Positions 45,841 through 60,942 of a stretch of DNA of 64,000 nt are shown here, in pieces. Made by a program: the position numbers and the translations under genes. The notes under the pieces were generated by a model. It was not told the DNA's origin, did not search any database, and saw nothing but the letters and a program-made list of their open reading frames with translations. Source of the stretch: Paulownia fortunei (Eukaryota > Streptophyta > Magnoliopsida > Lamiales > Paulowniaceae); NCBI GenBank assembly GCA_019321725.1, contig CM033110.1:23677210-23741209 (forward strand), given 5' to 3'. Position 1 is the first letter of the stretch; every line of letters begins with the position of its first letter.

Positions 45841-47845
45841 TGGGTCATTTGAAAATATTTTTGATATATATGTAAAATTGCCAATTGAATTTCATTCGCA
45901 TATCCCCATTTTCCCTGGAGACTGATAAACACTTCCAGGCAAAGCTCACTGGAACTGCCCCCAGCTGATATTACTCTTTTTGTTATGATTTGGTGAATTT
46001 ATTCCTCAAATCTTTTTAAGGAAATTAAAGAAAAATTGCAGTAGTCTGCCTCTTTAAGTGTTTTTGAGGGAAAAATAAATATGAAATAATAATTAAACAC
46101 TAAAAAACGTGAACTATGAACGGCAAAATTCCCACTTCTTTCTGAATAAATTAACTTAGCTCCAAATCTATGTCGCGAGTGACCAAGACCACTTGTTATG
46201 CGACCAGCTAAGCATATGATATCTAGATGTAGGATAATTGTGTGGGTACTGAAATAAATTCAAGTTTAGCTGTATACTATCCCCAACAATCACAGCTCAG
46301 GTCACCAATGGGCTAAATTTTTTTAACTGTCAAATATGTATTCTATACACAAACTTTCAAATAGCAATAATTTGCACCAAAACTATATATGATACAAAAT
46401 TGAAGACAATTATTGATAGAATTTCGTTAGGAAACACTATTAAAGAAATCATAAAATTAAAAACTTGATGCAAAATGTGTTGCAATTTATTGAAATTAAT
46501 AATTTTTCAAAAAAAAAATACTATTATGACAAATCATAGCCTTTTATTGAACTTATTAATTCAATATTTTGGACTTACACATACATAGTTCAAGAATTAA
46601 TTTTATACATGTTAGATGGACAGAGTATAACATTTTATTTTACTCTGGATATTGTTGTGCAGTGTGGGTGGGGTAGGTGATAGATGATTGATTTGGGCTG
46701 GAGGTAAGTTTGATGGTGGGGATGGAAGTGGAAACACATATTCTAGTGTTGATTGTGGTATGTGACGTGGGTTTGAAACCCATCACATGAAAAATGTCCT
46801 CATTCAATTCACATTTATAAACCCATCCACCAACTACTTAGAGTCCAATTTCCATCAAAGGAAAAAAAATAATCCATGAATTTCTATAGTCCAAAAATGT
46901 CCCTTCAAAAAAATTGCTGACAGGACTCGGAGACGAATGTTAAATCACCACTTGCAATTGCGACTCTTCCCAACAATTTATCCCATATGTGAAGATATGT
47001 GTAATATATGATTATTAAGAGTTTACGGGGTCAATGACATTTACCCCTGTGTTTTTTGTAAAGGGTAAATTATCTTCTCTGTGTTTTTTTTTTTTTTTGG
47101 GAAAAAAAAAAACGTAACCTCCTTGTGTATTTAAAAAAAAGAGCAAATAACACTCAATATAACTTTTATTTTTTATTATTTTTTTTAAAAATAGCCATAT
47201 TACCTTTATACAAATATCAAGAATTTTTTTGCTTTATACATCATTGTTCATAATGTAATGATTTATATATATATATCTTTTAATGTAATGATTATTAAAT
47301 GCACAAATGTACAATATATAATTTCTAGTAACATGTATGTTATTTTAATTAAAACATATAAATAAATATCCTTTTATTATAAACATTATTACTTATATAT
47401 AAAATAAAAGAAAAATATATTAGCATATTAAAGTTCCATATATGCTTGTATAGCATAATAGAGGTTTTATATATTTCCTAACATACTTTTATTCATCATG
47501 TCATACAAAAAAAAAAAATGAAAATCTTAAAGCTTATTAAGAGCAATTTGCCAAAAAACTAGTAAGTGTGGAGTATCAAATAAATATAATTCTAGTATAA
47601 AATAATTATTTTTTTGTGAATATAATTTTCTTGTTAAAGATGCTGGGAACAAATTAGTATTTTAGACTGAATATGAAAATAATTATATTTTATCTCGACT
47701 TGATATTACATAATTGAATTTGAGTTAAATTTTCATCGTGACATGTTTCTTCTTCGAATTCGTTGGATTCTTGCACCTACCTTACTTATTTCCTAACAAA
47801 TTCAATCTACTTAACCATTAATTTGATCGCCAAAATTCAAGTTCA

Positions 47846-47878
<33 letters not shown>

Positions 47879-49274
47879 TTCTTTGTTGAGGACAATATTT
47901 TATTTTATATTTTAAACAAAAGGAGGGTCAAAAGGATTGTAGTTGGTGAAGTATGAAAATCTAAAACAAAGTGGCATTTTGGGAAGAGATTGAAGATCGC
48001 ACGTCCTTTCAATTTCACTCACTATGAAAAAGGGTTTCTTGTGATTTAAAACTTTTTATGTGATGCTGAAAGTTTGCCAACTCAACTCTCAACATGGATA
48101 TAGATATTGTAAAGCAGTGGATGCAAATAAAATGCATCAAATCAATATATGATTTTTCTTATATTTCTTTCACTATGGGTGGTGCATGGTGATGGATCAT
48201 TGATGTTGATGTCACTTTTGTATGTTTGTATGTATGTATGTATGTATGTAGCTCATTACCCCATGGACACTTGGCACATAAACTTATACTTTTGAATGGA
48301 TTATTTTTAAAAGAATTTGGACTTCAGATTAACCCAAGAATTGATCGTGTAAGCATGTAACTTTATTTCTTTGTTTGTTTTGAAGTTAAATTTAAAAGTG
48401 TTACTATTGCAATTTTAGCAACACCTTGGCAAATTTAGTCCGATTCATTTTCAAATTTATTTTCATATTTTCAGTATTTTCAGAATTGAAAATATTTTTA
48501 TTAAGTTTTTCGTGTAAATATATAAGTATTAAATGTTAATAGGCTTTAAAATGAGTTTTCCTAAATGTATGAAAAAGAAGTGAAAAGTAAAATAAATGAT
48601 GAAAATAAATAAAATAATTGTATATATTTTTGTAGTTGTAAATATTAAAAAATAAAGATACCCTATGACAATGTAAAAACGAGCCTTGGTCTCACACAAA
48701 CTATACTAGATTTCATGCTAATTTTTTATTGATTAGTAAAGTATTTGCCTTTCTTATTAATTTAAAAGCATCACCAGTGAATTGTGGCATCTAAAAACTA
48801 AAAAAAATTGGGTTCAAATTTCCTTGGAGAATTATACAATAATTTATTCTGTTAATATATAAAAATTAAATATAATAAATAATATCCTATTCAATCGATG
48901 TCTGAACTAAAATTCACAATGTCGACGCAAAATAATATGTATTCTTTGACAAAACTTTGAAACTATAAAATCATATTAAACTTCACCTTTAATCCTGAAA
49001 AATTAAAATATAAAAGTAAAAAATATAATAAATGACCAAAACACAACATGAGATATCCATTTCAATTGACAATTTGCTGTCGTTTTATTGCTTATTACTT
49101 TCTTTTCCTCCATCTAATTGCCAAGGGATTCTCAAGAACTCTTTCATCACTTGGGCAACTTGCAACTACCATACTGTAGCAGGTTTCACACATTACACAG
49201 AAAATACAAACAAAAACACACAAAAGTATATTATTTTAGACAAGCTAGGAACTTAATTATTATGCTAATCTAAA
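45841..49274. other. Intergenic, AT-rich
   Basis: No gene seen. Microsatellites lie at 47,846-47,878 (AAT) and 48,222-48,250 (TATG). A 15-bp palindrome, tgggtttgaaaccca, lies near 46,769. Poly-A/T runs are abundant around 47,080-47,200. Confidence 0.5.
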
Positions 49275-51996
49275 TTAAGACCAGATACACCAGCTCATCG
49301 GCTCTTGCTGCTCCGCGGCCGCGAACACATAGGACAAGTAGCTTCGCCCGTCATCGCTGCCATCATCCTCCTCCGAGTTGATGCCGTCAACTGCCGCCAC
49401 GCAGCTGGGATAGTCGTTATTTGGGAAGTATGAGTCACCACTATCAAGAAGCTGAGGGCCGTCGTCATCCACAACTGCGCTGCCATCGCTGCCAGTGCTG
49501 AGGCGGTCCTCCACCTTCACAGTGAGTTGAAGGCACGGAGGCGCGTCCTCCAGGGGTGGATCAGATTTCTGATCCGGTTCCCCAGCGGGGTCTTTGGGTT
49601 GTAACTTCTCCGTCAAGGAAAGGAGCTGTAATGGAATGCCATAAATGAATCAGATATTCCATGCACGCACATCTAACCAAAGTTAGTAAAGGAATTGTGC
49701 GCTATAGAATTTTTTGTTTTATGGGAAAAACAAAGTGCTAGTAAACAAAAATTCCCAAGCACCAATTCTACTATTGAAAATTCAATTAAAATGTTTAATT
49801 AACTTTGGCTAACCCATGTTCTCTCTTATTAAACAAGAGGTGGACTTAAGTAACTAAATTAATGATAAATGTGTATGGTGACATTTCTTTTACCAAGTGG
49901 AGATGTGTCAATTTATTAATTTTCATACCCTCATCCTCCCCTCTTCCTCCAGTTTTAAGTGGCCTAAGATCCTTCTTTCTCGCACTGTAACATGCATACA
50001 ATAAAACTATATATTCACATCCATAACAATTTGTACTTAGGTTATGTATAGGAACTAAGAAGGTATATTCTCTTTTTGAGAACTGAAATTTCATCTTTCT
50101 TTTATCAGGTGGGGTTCAGGACAGATGCTATTTTACTTGACTGCTGCAAGAATCAAATTTGCTGAGGTTACACACGTAGTTTTATAGCTAAGAACGAATC
50201 TTATGGGTAGGACCTGGCCCAACAGGTCCCTATCATCCTGTGAGTGGACGGCCCAGGTGTTCATAAGAATACGATTTAAGTCAGATCCAAACCAACTTTT
50301 CCTTTAGAATTTCATTTACCAAAAATTTCTTTCAATTATAATAGTACTTTTCAATGAACGCCCCTAATCCTTCACCACCAAAAACTAGATTAATTAAAAA
50401 CAATGACTTGGGATCTGTACTATTAATATTTAAAACTTGCTTAGGAGGCTATGTCGAAGATTTTTCATCATTAAATTTTCATATTTTATGTGCATAAAAC
50501 ACACACAAACAATGCTAGTAGCATCTGTATCTGTTTGGGAATTTATCAGAACTTCATAATTTCATAATTTTACCCTTTTCATGGTAAGTATCCCATTAAT
50601 CTTGCTAAGTATACTAATGTTACCTAATATTTTTTCTAAACCTAGAAAATGCGATCAGCAAAACAGATAAAGATACCACATTTATACAGTTCTAGTCAAA
50701 GATTAAAGATAATCATCAGTTAACAAACAAATTAATCACACCACAAGCTACAAAAAGTCAGAAACTGTAATCATTTTTACCTCAGCTTTGAGCTTGTCAT
50801 TTTCCTTGAGAATGGAGTCGTAGTTGGTGAGGAGGGAGTCATAGGAGGATTTTAGCTGATCATAATCCCTCTCAAGCTGCTTGGTCTTCCACCGGGCACG
50901 GCGGTTCTGGAACCATACCGCCACCTGCCTCGGCTGTAAGCCCAGATTCTTAGCCAGCTGAGTCTTGCGCTCCGGCTCCAGCTTGTTCTCCGCCTCAAAG
51001 CTCTTCTCCAGCAAGTGCACCTATATCCCACCACACCACTAATCAAACAAAGCCCACTAAAACACTAGTAACAACCATATCAAACCCTTTTCCTCAAGCA
51101 AAACTTGTCATAGTACACTTGATAGATTAAATTGAATGTCTACTAATCCGTAACCTGGAAAAAGTATCAAACTGATTGTGATCCAAGAAATTACAAAACT
51201 TGATAATCAATTACTAAAATAATTTATGTCAAACACTTTTCAAATCAAGTCAAACTAAATAAACTTCGTCAAACAACGTCTTACTGATTGAACCGTGGAT
51301 ATGAATTCATAGTTATAATTTTGAAGGAATTCGATTCTGATGTCGATTGGATAGAATATGCTGTTTAAAAGTTTTATCGCCAAGGAATTTATGGAGGATA
51401 ACACGCTGATTCTTATTTTGAAGTGTAAAATTTAGAAAATTAAAAATAGAGAAGGCAATGGACCTGCTCAGGAGTGAGACGGCGTTTCTTTTCCGGCAAC
51501 TGCTCGTCGAAATATTCCTCGTCATAAAGTTCTTCCGGCGTGCTGAAAAAAGGTCTTCTCTTGGAGGTTTCCTCCATGTTCATCACCGATCTTGCTCCTA
51601 ATACATTTCACATTCAAAATTGAAAAATCTTGACCAACCCAAAAAACTGAAAAATTAAACTAGGACAAAATCATTATTAAAGATACAATAAAATTGTTCA
51701 ATCAGGATACTCAGAAGTCGTCGATCAACTCTGATGTAACACAAGCATGGAGTTGAACATGTTCCCAAAAATAATCAATGAAATAAACAACACTTCTTAT
51801 TCTTTACGTAATGATCTGGATATGCATATAGATATGAATCACATGCCACAGTGAAAAACTAAGGAAAACCATTAGGGGTAACACGGGAAACAAATACAAA
51901 GTTGTATTGAATACCTCGAAAACCGGAGTCACCGTTCCCGAGAAACAACATGTTGCTGTGGCAAGAGGGGTCAAAGAAAATACGCCCGGATTCCAT
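49275..51996 (-). CDS. HD-Zip class I transcription factor (ATHB5/6/16-like)
   Basis: Four exons join in frame (51,996-51,915, 51,597-51,464, 51,020-50,781, 49,625-49,275) to give 268 residues. The N-terminus [11 protein letters not shown] and the block [19 protein letters not shown] are the signature of the ATHB6/16/5 subgroup. The homeodomain spans about residues 59-115, from KKRRLTPEQ to helix 3 [11 protein letters not shown], and is split by the intron after Gln72. A leucine zipper follows directly (about 117-158, QLERDYDQL...LLSLTEKL). The C-terminus is acidic and ends in an aromatic tail, PMSWCIWS, resembling the AHA activation motif. Class I dimers bind CAAT(A/T)ATTG sites, and this subgroup is linked to abscisic acid signalling, growth and leaf development. 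A TATATATA-type box on the minus strand (52,074-52,067) puts transcription start near 52,040. Confidence 0.95.
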
Positions 51997-52066
51997 TTCT
52001 TGTAGCAGATCTCCGGAGATCAATCAATCCAATACCCACACAAACACACACACACAACGTGTATGT

Positions 52067-52074
52067 ATATATAA
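52067..52074 (-). promoter_or_regulatory. TATA box of the HD-Zip gene
   Basis: Minus-strand TTATATATA about 70 bp upstream of the ATG at 51,996, leaving a leader of about 40 nt. A CA-rich stretch lies just downstream of it. Confidence 0.55.
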
Positions 52075-55000
52075 CTTTCTCTGAAACTCTTAAAGAGTTT
52101 TAAATACCTCTATAATATGATGTCAATGGGGGTAGTTTCTTTTAAAGTAGTAGAGTTTATTAGAATAGCATTAGCTTGTGGCGGAAGAAGCTTGAGCACC
52201 AGAGTAACCTCGCCGGAGTTTCCAACGGGCAGATGCAAAATCCCATCATGCGAACAAAGACTTTTCCCAGCTCGGGTGATTAATTTTCCGGCGTGGAGTT
52301 ACTGATTTTTCCGCCGGAAAAACCAATTTCAGGCTAGCAGGGGACTAATTTATGGAGGTTTATATTAGCAAACCTCTGTTTATGGAAAATTTGGGGGTGG
52401 AGGATAAGGAACGCCGGCGAGGACTGTACGGTAGTTTTACTGTGTTTGGATGCCGCTGAGTAGGGTGATTTTCGCAGCTAAAGTTAATTGAGGAGAGACG
52501 GGGGTATTTATATTGGTTTGTCTGTAATGAAAGTACTATTCTACCCAAGTGGACTTTGGAATATTTGTGTGGTGGTGTGGAATGATTGGTGTGGGGTGAT
52601 TTGGAAATTCGAGGTATGAGTTGGAATGATTTTAATTGGGGATGACTAACTTGCGCCTGGGGTGCGTGGAGTGATCTGGGCCGTTGGGGGATCTGTAGAA
52701 TGTGGGAGATAAAAGAGTCGCCATTCTCTGCGGTCGGGGAGTTGTCGGGTACGGTTAAGTTACCGACTCACTGTGCCATGCTGCCGTTGATGCAATTTGC
52801 ACTGTAACTTTGTAGTCAACGGTATTTGCTTTTAAATATTTCTTCGCCCAAAAATTTTATGTTATTATTTTTTTCTTTGAGATCTCAATAATAAATTTTC
52901 ATTTTAATTTTTTTTTAAAAACATATGACTTAAAGTAATAATCCAATTTTAATTTCCTCACACAAAAGACCTCAACAGAACTTAGGGGCTTGTCTATCGA
53001 GGATTACTCTCTTATCAGCCAATTCTTTAATGATAACATTTATAAAAATACCCAAAAATGTTATTTATTCAACCTTATTCCAAAACTAAAATGCTCTTAT
53101 GATATTTTAACAGATGAAATATGAAGTATAAATAGAAATTATTAGCATCAATTTAATTTAATCATATTTTCAGCATATATCACATATGGAGGTGTATGTA
53201 ATTTTTTTCTCATTTTATAGAGTTAAAAGACAACTTAAAAGTTTAAGCTCTAATAAGTCGTACTCTAATTCCCATTTTATGTTCACATGGAGTTTTAAAT
53301 GAGATTTTACAAATTAAGAGCTTTGATCATGTTTACATTTTTGCCAACAACAATAATTGTAAGTCAGTAATATGGCACATTACTTTAGTGAAAAAGTATT
53401 CTAAATAGAAAATTATCGTTTTGAAAAATTTGTAAATATATAAAAAGAAGAATATTCATATAAAACATAGGGAGTATAATATCACAATTCACAAATCAAT
53501 TCAAGTTTCAAAGGTATTTCAACTTATAGAACCAAAAGCAACTTAAGAGCTTAATAGCATGATGAGTTGTATAAGATCTCAATTTCACTAATTAAGTAGA
53601 CTTGCCTATGTTCAAATTGCAATAACAAATGATTTTTATTGAAAAATCCATGAAAATATCTGATAATATTTATATTGCAGCAATTAGAAGGCAAACTGCT
53701 ATATCAGCCCGTGAATTTTGTGGATAATATGTTAATCTAAAATTTATATTCCCAAAAAGACAAAAAAGATTATTACAGTAGTTGAAAGTTGGAAGGTGGA
53801 AATGCTTTAAAGATATTTGTTATTAAATATTATGAATTTCGAGTGAGTGTATGCTACTGTTCGTACGTTTTAATTGTTCGAGATCCAAGAGAACCACAAA
53901 CACAGGGGACCCAGAGAATCAATCTTTCTTTTTGTGGTGGGTAAAATGGGAAAGTTTTTTTAGTGGAATAAATTTGGTAAATTGGTAATCTAAGACTAGA
54001 CTCAACCACCTCATGCACTAAATTTTCGAATTAGGACTCATAGTTATCATAACAAATTCAATAATCAAGCATCTCTTGTTTAAATACATATGTTATTTCT
54101 GAATTTCAAAGGAGTTCACAAATTGATTGTAGTTTTCTCAAAAAAAAGGAGAAAATGAAAAGAAAAGAAAGAAAACGTGATGAAATTCAAATTTTTCAAT
54201 TTTATTTTATTATAATTATCTGCTACGTGTAATATCATAAAATATAACTTTTATGATTAGATTCAATATTTTTTTTCCTCGAACTACTCATTAATCAATA
54301 GTGATCCACTTTTTCCATTCAACATAATTTGCTCAAATTTCAAGTGGCATAATTGGCATCTGTAATGTGGAGGAAAATAGTGGATGTGTATTAGCATCTA
54401 TTCTATGCACACGAGATTCTAGTGGGGTTAACAACATATATTAATCATTTCAAGCAAGAATAAATTTCCCTTAAGTTGAAAAGTAGAGAATTTCATATAA
54501 AAAATTTACTACATGGTCCACTCCCCATATGTTCGCCAGTTGTTGCCGTGGAATTGCATTGTGTGGGAATAATATTTGTAATATTTTTTTGTTAAATCTT
54601 TTTAAATAAATCCAAATCTGAAGAATAAGTAAAAGAAGGAAATGAACTTCACACTTCTCCCCAAAAGATAGCGAACCCAAGAATCTCCTTTATAGGCAAA
54701 AAGGCTATTAGGCGTTTGAAAAGATTTATTAGTCTTAAATTCTCAAAAAAAGCAACCTTTATAAAGGATTAATGGAATCAAGGGGACAGCCGATCATGTA
54801 TCTTTGTATTCCAATGCATTACACTTTTATCAAGAAAACTTTAATCTTACTTAAGATTTATTTACTTTTTTTCATATATTCTTTGTCAGCGACAACAATT
54901 TTCGTTATAATATTTGGGAAAAATTTGCAACAAGTCGATGTATTTACTGATAAGTATATTTAGGTTATTTTCTAAAATTGAGTACACAAAAAATAGAATA

Positions 55001-56177
55001 AAATAAAGTTGAGATACCTAGGACAATCCACACATGGATATGACACCAAAAATGTTACACTTATTATGTACAGTACACCCAATTAGGAGGAAATGAAAAT
55101 TATTTATTATAATAAGTGTAGCAAATACTTTTAAGTAAATGATTGTGGTGTTATCAATCAATCCATTAATAGGAAGGAAGGAATGAGTGGAGCCTGATTA
55201 TTATTATTATTATTATTATTATTTATTTGCTCTTGTGGGGTTAAGGGGGGTTGAAAGGGTGGGAGTTGGGACACAATTGAGCAATCATTGAAGAATTGAA
55301 AGTAATTTAAGAAAACTTATCAAAACACTTCAAGAAACCATGCTAATAGTTGCTTCTTGATAAGGTGGTTTGATGTGAATCTAATGGATATTTAACTAAT
55401 AAAGGGTATTAGACAAAAATAATAATAATTTAAGTCGGTTAGTAATTAATCAGTTTCCATAATTTTGATTCTTTTATACATTTTAAAATAATATTTAAAT
55501 CAAAACAATTTCTTTTCTTCTCTAACAATTTTAGAATTTTCAATGACGTGGTACACTGACGCATAAAATTGAGCTCAAAATAGTTTATTCGCTTGTGGGT
55601 AAATCATGAATTGATAATAAGAATATATTCTTACTCCACAACTTTTATCAATTCAACATCTGATAAAAGAAAAATCTATTGAATTCCCAAGTTCCCTGTA
55701 TAAACCAAGAACTTTATTGATTTACTTAATCTTGTAGTGGAGGAATATATTTCAAAAAATCCAATCAAAGTTACAAAAAAATATGTAAATAAAAGAAAGT
55801 GTAAGAACTATAGAGAAAAAAAAAAAAAAAGGTTTTTGGTGGTCACTTAACTTTTTTTTATCTTCATAAAATTAGGAATCGAGTTTGGGTCACATTTTTC
55901 TCAATTCCCAACCCTATTTAATTTCAATGGACCAAAAACAACGTTAGTGGATGCATGAACAAGTGCGCGTATGAGACGGATGGATGAAGAAAGGCAAAAT
56001 GCTTTTTTGTTTTCAATTCCTTATTTGCTAAGGTATGTTAATAGAGTACGTGGAGGTATCTTTTGACTAAAAAAAAAAATGTATTTGGAAAATTTTTCAA
56101 ACTTTCTTTATAATCGTTAGGCTTAGTAACTTTACACAAAGGTGAGGGGTAAGATGAAATCTTAGAATTCCATGAAA
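52075..56177. other. Promoter of the HD-Zip gene and intergenic DNA
   Basis: The stretch 52,120-52,800 is less AT-rich and probably holds HD-Zip promoter sequence. Beyond it the DNA is AT-rich with only chance open frames. A TTA microsatellite lies at 55,197-55,225. Confidence 0.5.
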
Positions 56178-56488
56178 TTAAGTTAAGAGGGTGTTTGATT
56201 TTACCTATAAGTTTTTTAAAATCTTATAAACTTAAAAAATAAAAGTACATCCACCCCAATTTATTTTCAAATTAAAATTTTATTTTAATAAACTCCTTTA
56301 ATTTTGACAGTTTTAATTACAAAATTACCATTACCAACATTTTAAAAGCTCTATAATTATATTTTATCCAAATATTTCAACAACTTTTTTTTAAAATAAG
56401 ATTTAACATCTTATAAGTTCCAAAAACATCTTCTAAAATATAGGATTTTATAAGATATTTTAAATAAATTTAGTCAAACACCCCTCTA
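56178..56488. mobile_element. GGTGTTTGA-type MITE
   Basis: The left tip agagggtgtttga and the right tip tcaaacacccctct are inverted repeats with one extra base. The 310-bp interior is AT-rich and contains cttataagtt-type words in both orientations. No transposase is present. The style fits a hAT- or Mutator-derived MITE. The flanking target duplication is not clear. Confidence 0.65.
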
Positions 56489-59400
56489 AATAAAGAGGAT
56501 AGGAATAGGTATGGAGTTAGGAATTTTAATTTTGGGGTGATAATGAGTTTTTTTAAATAATGTGCAAAATAAGGTATTTTTATTATATTAAGTTCAATTT
56601 TATTTTATTATATATATTTATGTGGATTTGAGGGAACGATTGTCCATTCCAACCCGTAACTCTGTCCCTGGGGTAGGAGAGATTAAAAAGCAAAAGCACC
56701 TGAGAAGGAACAATGCTTTTGAGATAAATATGTTTGTGCTTGGTGGGATTGCAGGGAAGAAGCTTAGTGCTACTTTCTTTGTTCTTTTGGTAGTGGGGCT
56801 GATACTGCCACATTGCTGTATTTGTTTTGCTATTCTCTTGTCACTTTCTTTGCAACCACTAGTTCCCTCTATTGGGCACATGATGTTAGCTCTACTACTT
56901 TTTTTTTTTTCCTGTTATTATAATTATTATTATCATAATCCTATAGTAGCTAGGTCGGTTTGAATTTCTTGACTTAATTATTCTTGGAGGACATTTAGCT
57001 AAATGTCTGTTTGAGGTGACTAAATTTCGTATTATAACGAGTTTTACGATGATTATTTAAGTTTTACATAAATATAAATTGGTTTTGGATAAAATTCACC
57101 AAAAGGGTTGTATTTGTGCCAATATTTTCCTTCTTTTATTTTTATAATATGATGTAATTGACCAACAGATTATCATAATTTATAGGATACAAGTATGAAT
57201 GAATCAATAAATATGTCTCAATAATTAGTTCATTCAAATATTTATTCCTCAGTTTTTCTTCAAAACCAAACCAAATTGAGAAAAGCTTTATTTATTAACA
57301 TTTTCCAAACTGAAATTCGACACAGCCTAGATACACAAACCATTTACATGTATTTTTTTGGGAAAAATCCTGAGCTGCTATCAGAAATAAAGGAGACAAG
57401 TTGAAGAATATCTCTAACAATCGGCTGCCCCGGAGCCAATAGCAATCACCACCATTTATTCAGTTGGGGGTGGGCTACAACCTGGGAGTTGGGCCAGGCC
57501 CAAAATCTTTTATATCTATTCGACCCAAAGCCTGAACACGCACTTCATTCCAGCCCTCCATCCACCAAAATTGCACATTTGTAGGGAACTTTTATGCTCT
57601 TGCTCTTGAGGTTTTTTACTCAAAAGAATACCTGGTTTTAATGAGAATATTTTTTTAATTATGTTAATCATCTAATTTAAGAGGGATTATCACTTCTTGA
57701 TTTTTTAGCATAAGATTTAAGTTAATACTTAGAGTTGCTAAATAGTATCCACTTTGGTTTTTCCATGGTATTCAGACCTTGATAAGTTGCGCTTTAAGGC
57801 CTCATTTTATTGGCCTTACTATTGATGACTGGTCCGTCTATACGATGGCTGATGTATGAATTGGTCCACTAAACCAAGTCCAAAATCCAGCTCCTTGGAA
57901 TGATCGTGGCTCCAAAACCTGATAGAAAAAATTATAAAATTTTAAATTTTATTTTTATAATAATTATTAATTTATCATAAATTATTAATAATTGTTAAAA
58001 AAGTTGATTATTATTATTATTATTATAATTTTAAATAATTAATATTCATAATTTAATTATGTATACACCGATTCATTCAAAAAAAAAAAAAAATCACAAC
58101 TCACAATCTAAAAATTCCATGACCCGAAAATAAATTTGTATTATTCAAATTTAATATCCATGTGTGTGTCCCCTCCATAAATTCAATAAAATTGCAGGTT
58201 ATTTCAAGATCAATACTACCCTTATACTATTTTATTCTTATTTTCAAATTCCAGCAGCAAGGCACGGGTTCTGCCCAATTAAGCTAAATAATTAGATACT
58301 CAAAATTGTTCAAACAAATTATTTCAATTTTATTGAATTATTTTTTTAAGTAAAGCCAAACAAAAAACAGATAGAAGGAATCCTCTCAAACTCAAAATAA
58401 ATTGGCATTTGGCTTCATAATTATTGTGGGGAACGAGGATTTTGAAACACAAGTATTTCGTTACTCTTCGCATTAGCATTCTTGTGGGGACAAGAAGACA
58501 CAACTTGATTTATAGTCTTTAACTCGCCTTGCCGATTGAAGGAAATAATGGAACTATGTTTCTCCACAACATGTATTTTGCTAGACCTAATTTACTTCTT
58601 TGATATCTACCACATTAAACTTGGATAAGTGCTAAAACATTATAAGTTTAAAATTAAGGTTATCTCGCATTTTCGTATAAATATTTAATGATGTTGGGAA
58701 TGGATAAAAACGGGTTAGATCTTAATGTAGGTTGAGACTTAAAAGAGCAATGAGTTTTGAAAAAATTAGATTAAATTCGATAAAAGTTCAAAGGAAAATA
58801 ATTGTATGACTAATATATTTGTAAGACTTAAACGACTATAATTTTGTATTCGAATGAGTTATATAATCATTTACATGTGTATGTGATTATCTTTTTGAGA
58901 CATAAATTTTTATTTAGGGAGTTGCATTAATAATGTACATATACCTGATATCATATTTTTGAAAAGGACCCAACATCTTAGGGCTATATAAAGCTACTGT
59001 TGTGAGATATTGCTATCTTTTCGAAATTCCATTTTTTCGGCCTCTGTTTAACTATTTTCCTATTTTAGGTAAACTTTATGTATTTATTCTTTGAAATAGT
59101 CCATTTGGCCCATTTTCTACATCAGCTTTGCTAATCATATGGTATTTTTAGGTCACGTTTTTTAATTATTGATGCTACTTGAAAAAAATCAATTCTTATC
59201 AAATAAATACGCGTTATAACTTTATTCTATTGTTGTTGTCCATTGGGCCAATATTTTATATCAACTTTGCTATATCATATGATATTTTGAGGTCAAATTT
59301 CATAAACTTTTGAGTTAAATTGAAATTATCTAATTTTTAACATATAAATATCAGTTGTAATATTTTCAATTACTATTATTATCAGAAAATCCAATATCAT

Positions 59401-60805
59401 GCTTTTCCATAGTTCTAAAGAGCTTATCCTTCATTCGAAGCTTGAAAAAAAAATTCTTTAAACTCTTCATAAATTTTATCCTTTTTGGTTCCCCAAATCT
59501 ACAAAAAAAAATATGCCTTCAGCTTCGCACAATCCACCAAACACACTTCCGTGGTACATTTGTGCATGTAACACTCAAATTAAAGGCAACGAGACAAAGT
59601 TTCTCATATCCTTAAAAACGAAATGGAGGTGTAAAAGGTTGATTTTTCATTGCATACATAGGTTCATGAACTATCTCCAAAATGTCAGTTTTTTTTTACA
59701 CATGTTATATTGTGTCTAATCTAGTGCAAATTCAACCAACTTTAATTACTTCATGTACATTAATCAACATTATTTTATAATATACCTACAAAATAAAGTT
59801 AGATTAAAAAAAATTCTTGATTTCTAGTTGAAAATTCAGTGGTTTACTTGTCTCACCACACTTCCACACATAAACACATGTGTGTGTGTGTGTTTATGTG
59901 TGATCCCTTGGTAGAATTTAGGATTTAGGGTTGGTGGTAATTTTGGAACAGAGGTATCCCATATTTGTGTAATTTATGGCTACAATTGATGATGTTCAGT
60001 ATGAAAATATGTTAATATGGACAAAGAAAATGAATTATTTAAAATACTCTTTTAGATATATTAAATAATTAATCTTTATTAAAGTAAATTCGAACAATTT
60101 TATTAAATGCTATCCACTTAGTCATATACTATTTCAATATTTTATTATATAATAACGAAACGTGCAAATCTAATCGACTCTCAAATTACACTTGAAAATA
60201 GGTGAAATTAAACTTTCTATATATCGACTTATCCAATGAACCATTGAAAGAAACCCCTCGATTTTGACCAAAAGTCAAAACAACTAACCCCGAAGAGTCC
60301 CACAATTTCCCAACAATATACCTCCACGTATCCGTAATTAAGCGTGAATAAAATACCATTTCCGTATCCCACATTAACCTAACTGAAAAAAGGTCGAGGC
60401 GCCGCGCCTCCATTCCAAACCCATGCAAATGGAGACATTGGTAATCAGAAAATTTTAATTCTAATTTAAGTATAAAAACGAGTTATAGATAATTTAATAA
60501 CTCAAATTAAAAATAAAGGGTATTTATCATAAATAAGAGAATATATAGATATCAAAGAGTTAGTTTACTTATTAAAATTTATATTCCAACATAAGTTAAA
60601 AATAAAATAAAAAAGTCTTAAATGGGGGAAGAAAATTCAATTGAATTATCCGAATATGAGTACAATTTGAACTCCTAATCCGGTGTAAACTCAACTGCTT
60701 TTATCTAAATCCGGATTCTGAGATTAAAGTCAATTAGGATATTCTCAGTCCGTCGCTCAGGAGGACTCTAACATTGACTTGTGCGTGTATACGTATGTAT
60801 ATGTT

Positions 60806-60848
<43 letters not shown>

Positions 60849-60942
60849 CTGAATCCGGATGGGATTAGGTGATAGAATTCTGTTAGGATTATAATTCAGG
60901 ATATCAGTTGGACAACCATTAATCACCTCTTCAGCGTGTGTG
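56489..60942. other. Intergenic, AT-rich, one unexplained pair of overlapping open frames
   Basis: At 56,618-56,963 open frames overlap on both strands (113 codons plus, 87 codons minus). The plus one contains hydrophobic stretches. I recognise neither and see no splice or promoter support. The region 57,420-57,560 is less AT-rich, with nothing recognisable. A short GT/AC hairpin lies near 59,870-59,905 and an AT microsatellite at 60,809-60,840. Confidence 0.45.

Noticed and set aside
46760..46790. 15-bp palindrome tgggtttgaaaccca as an operator-like site
   Set aside because: No gene within 2 kb that it could regulate and no second copy; chance is likely.
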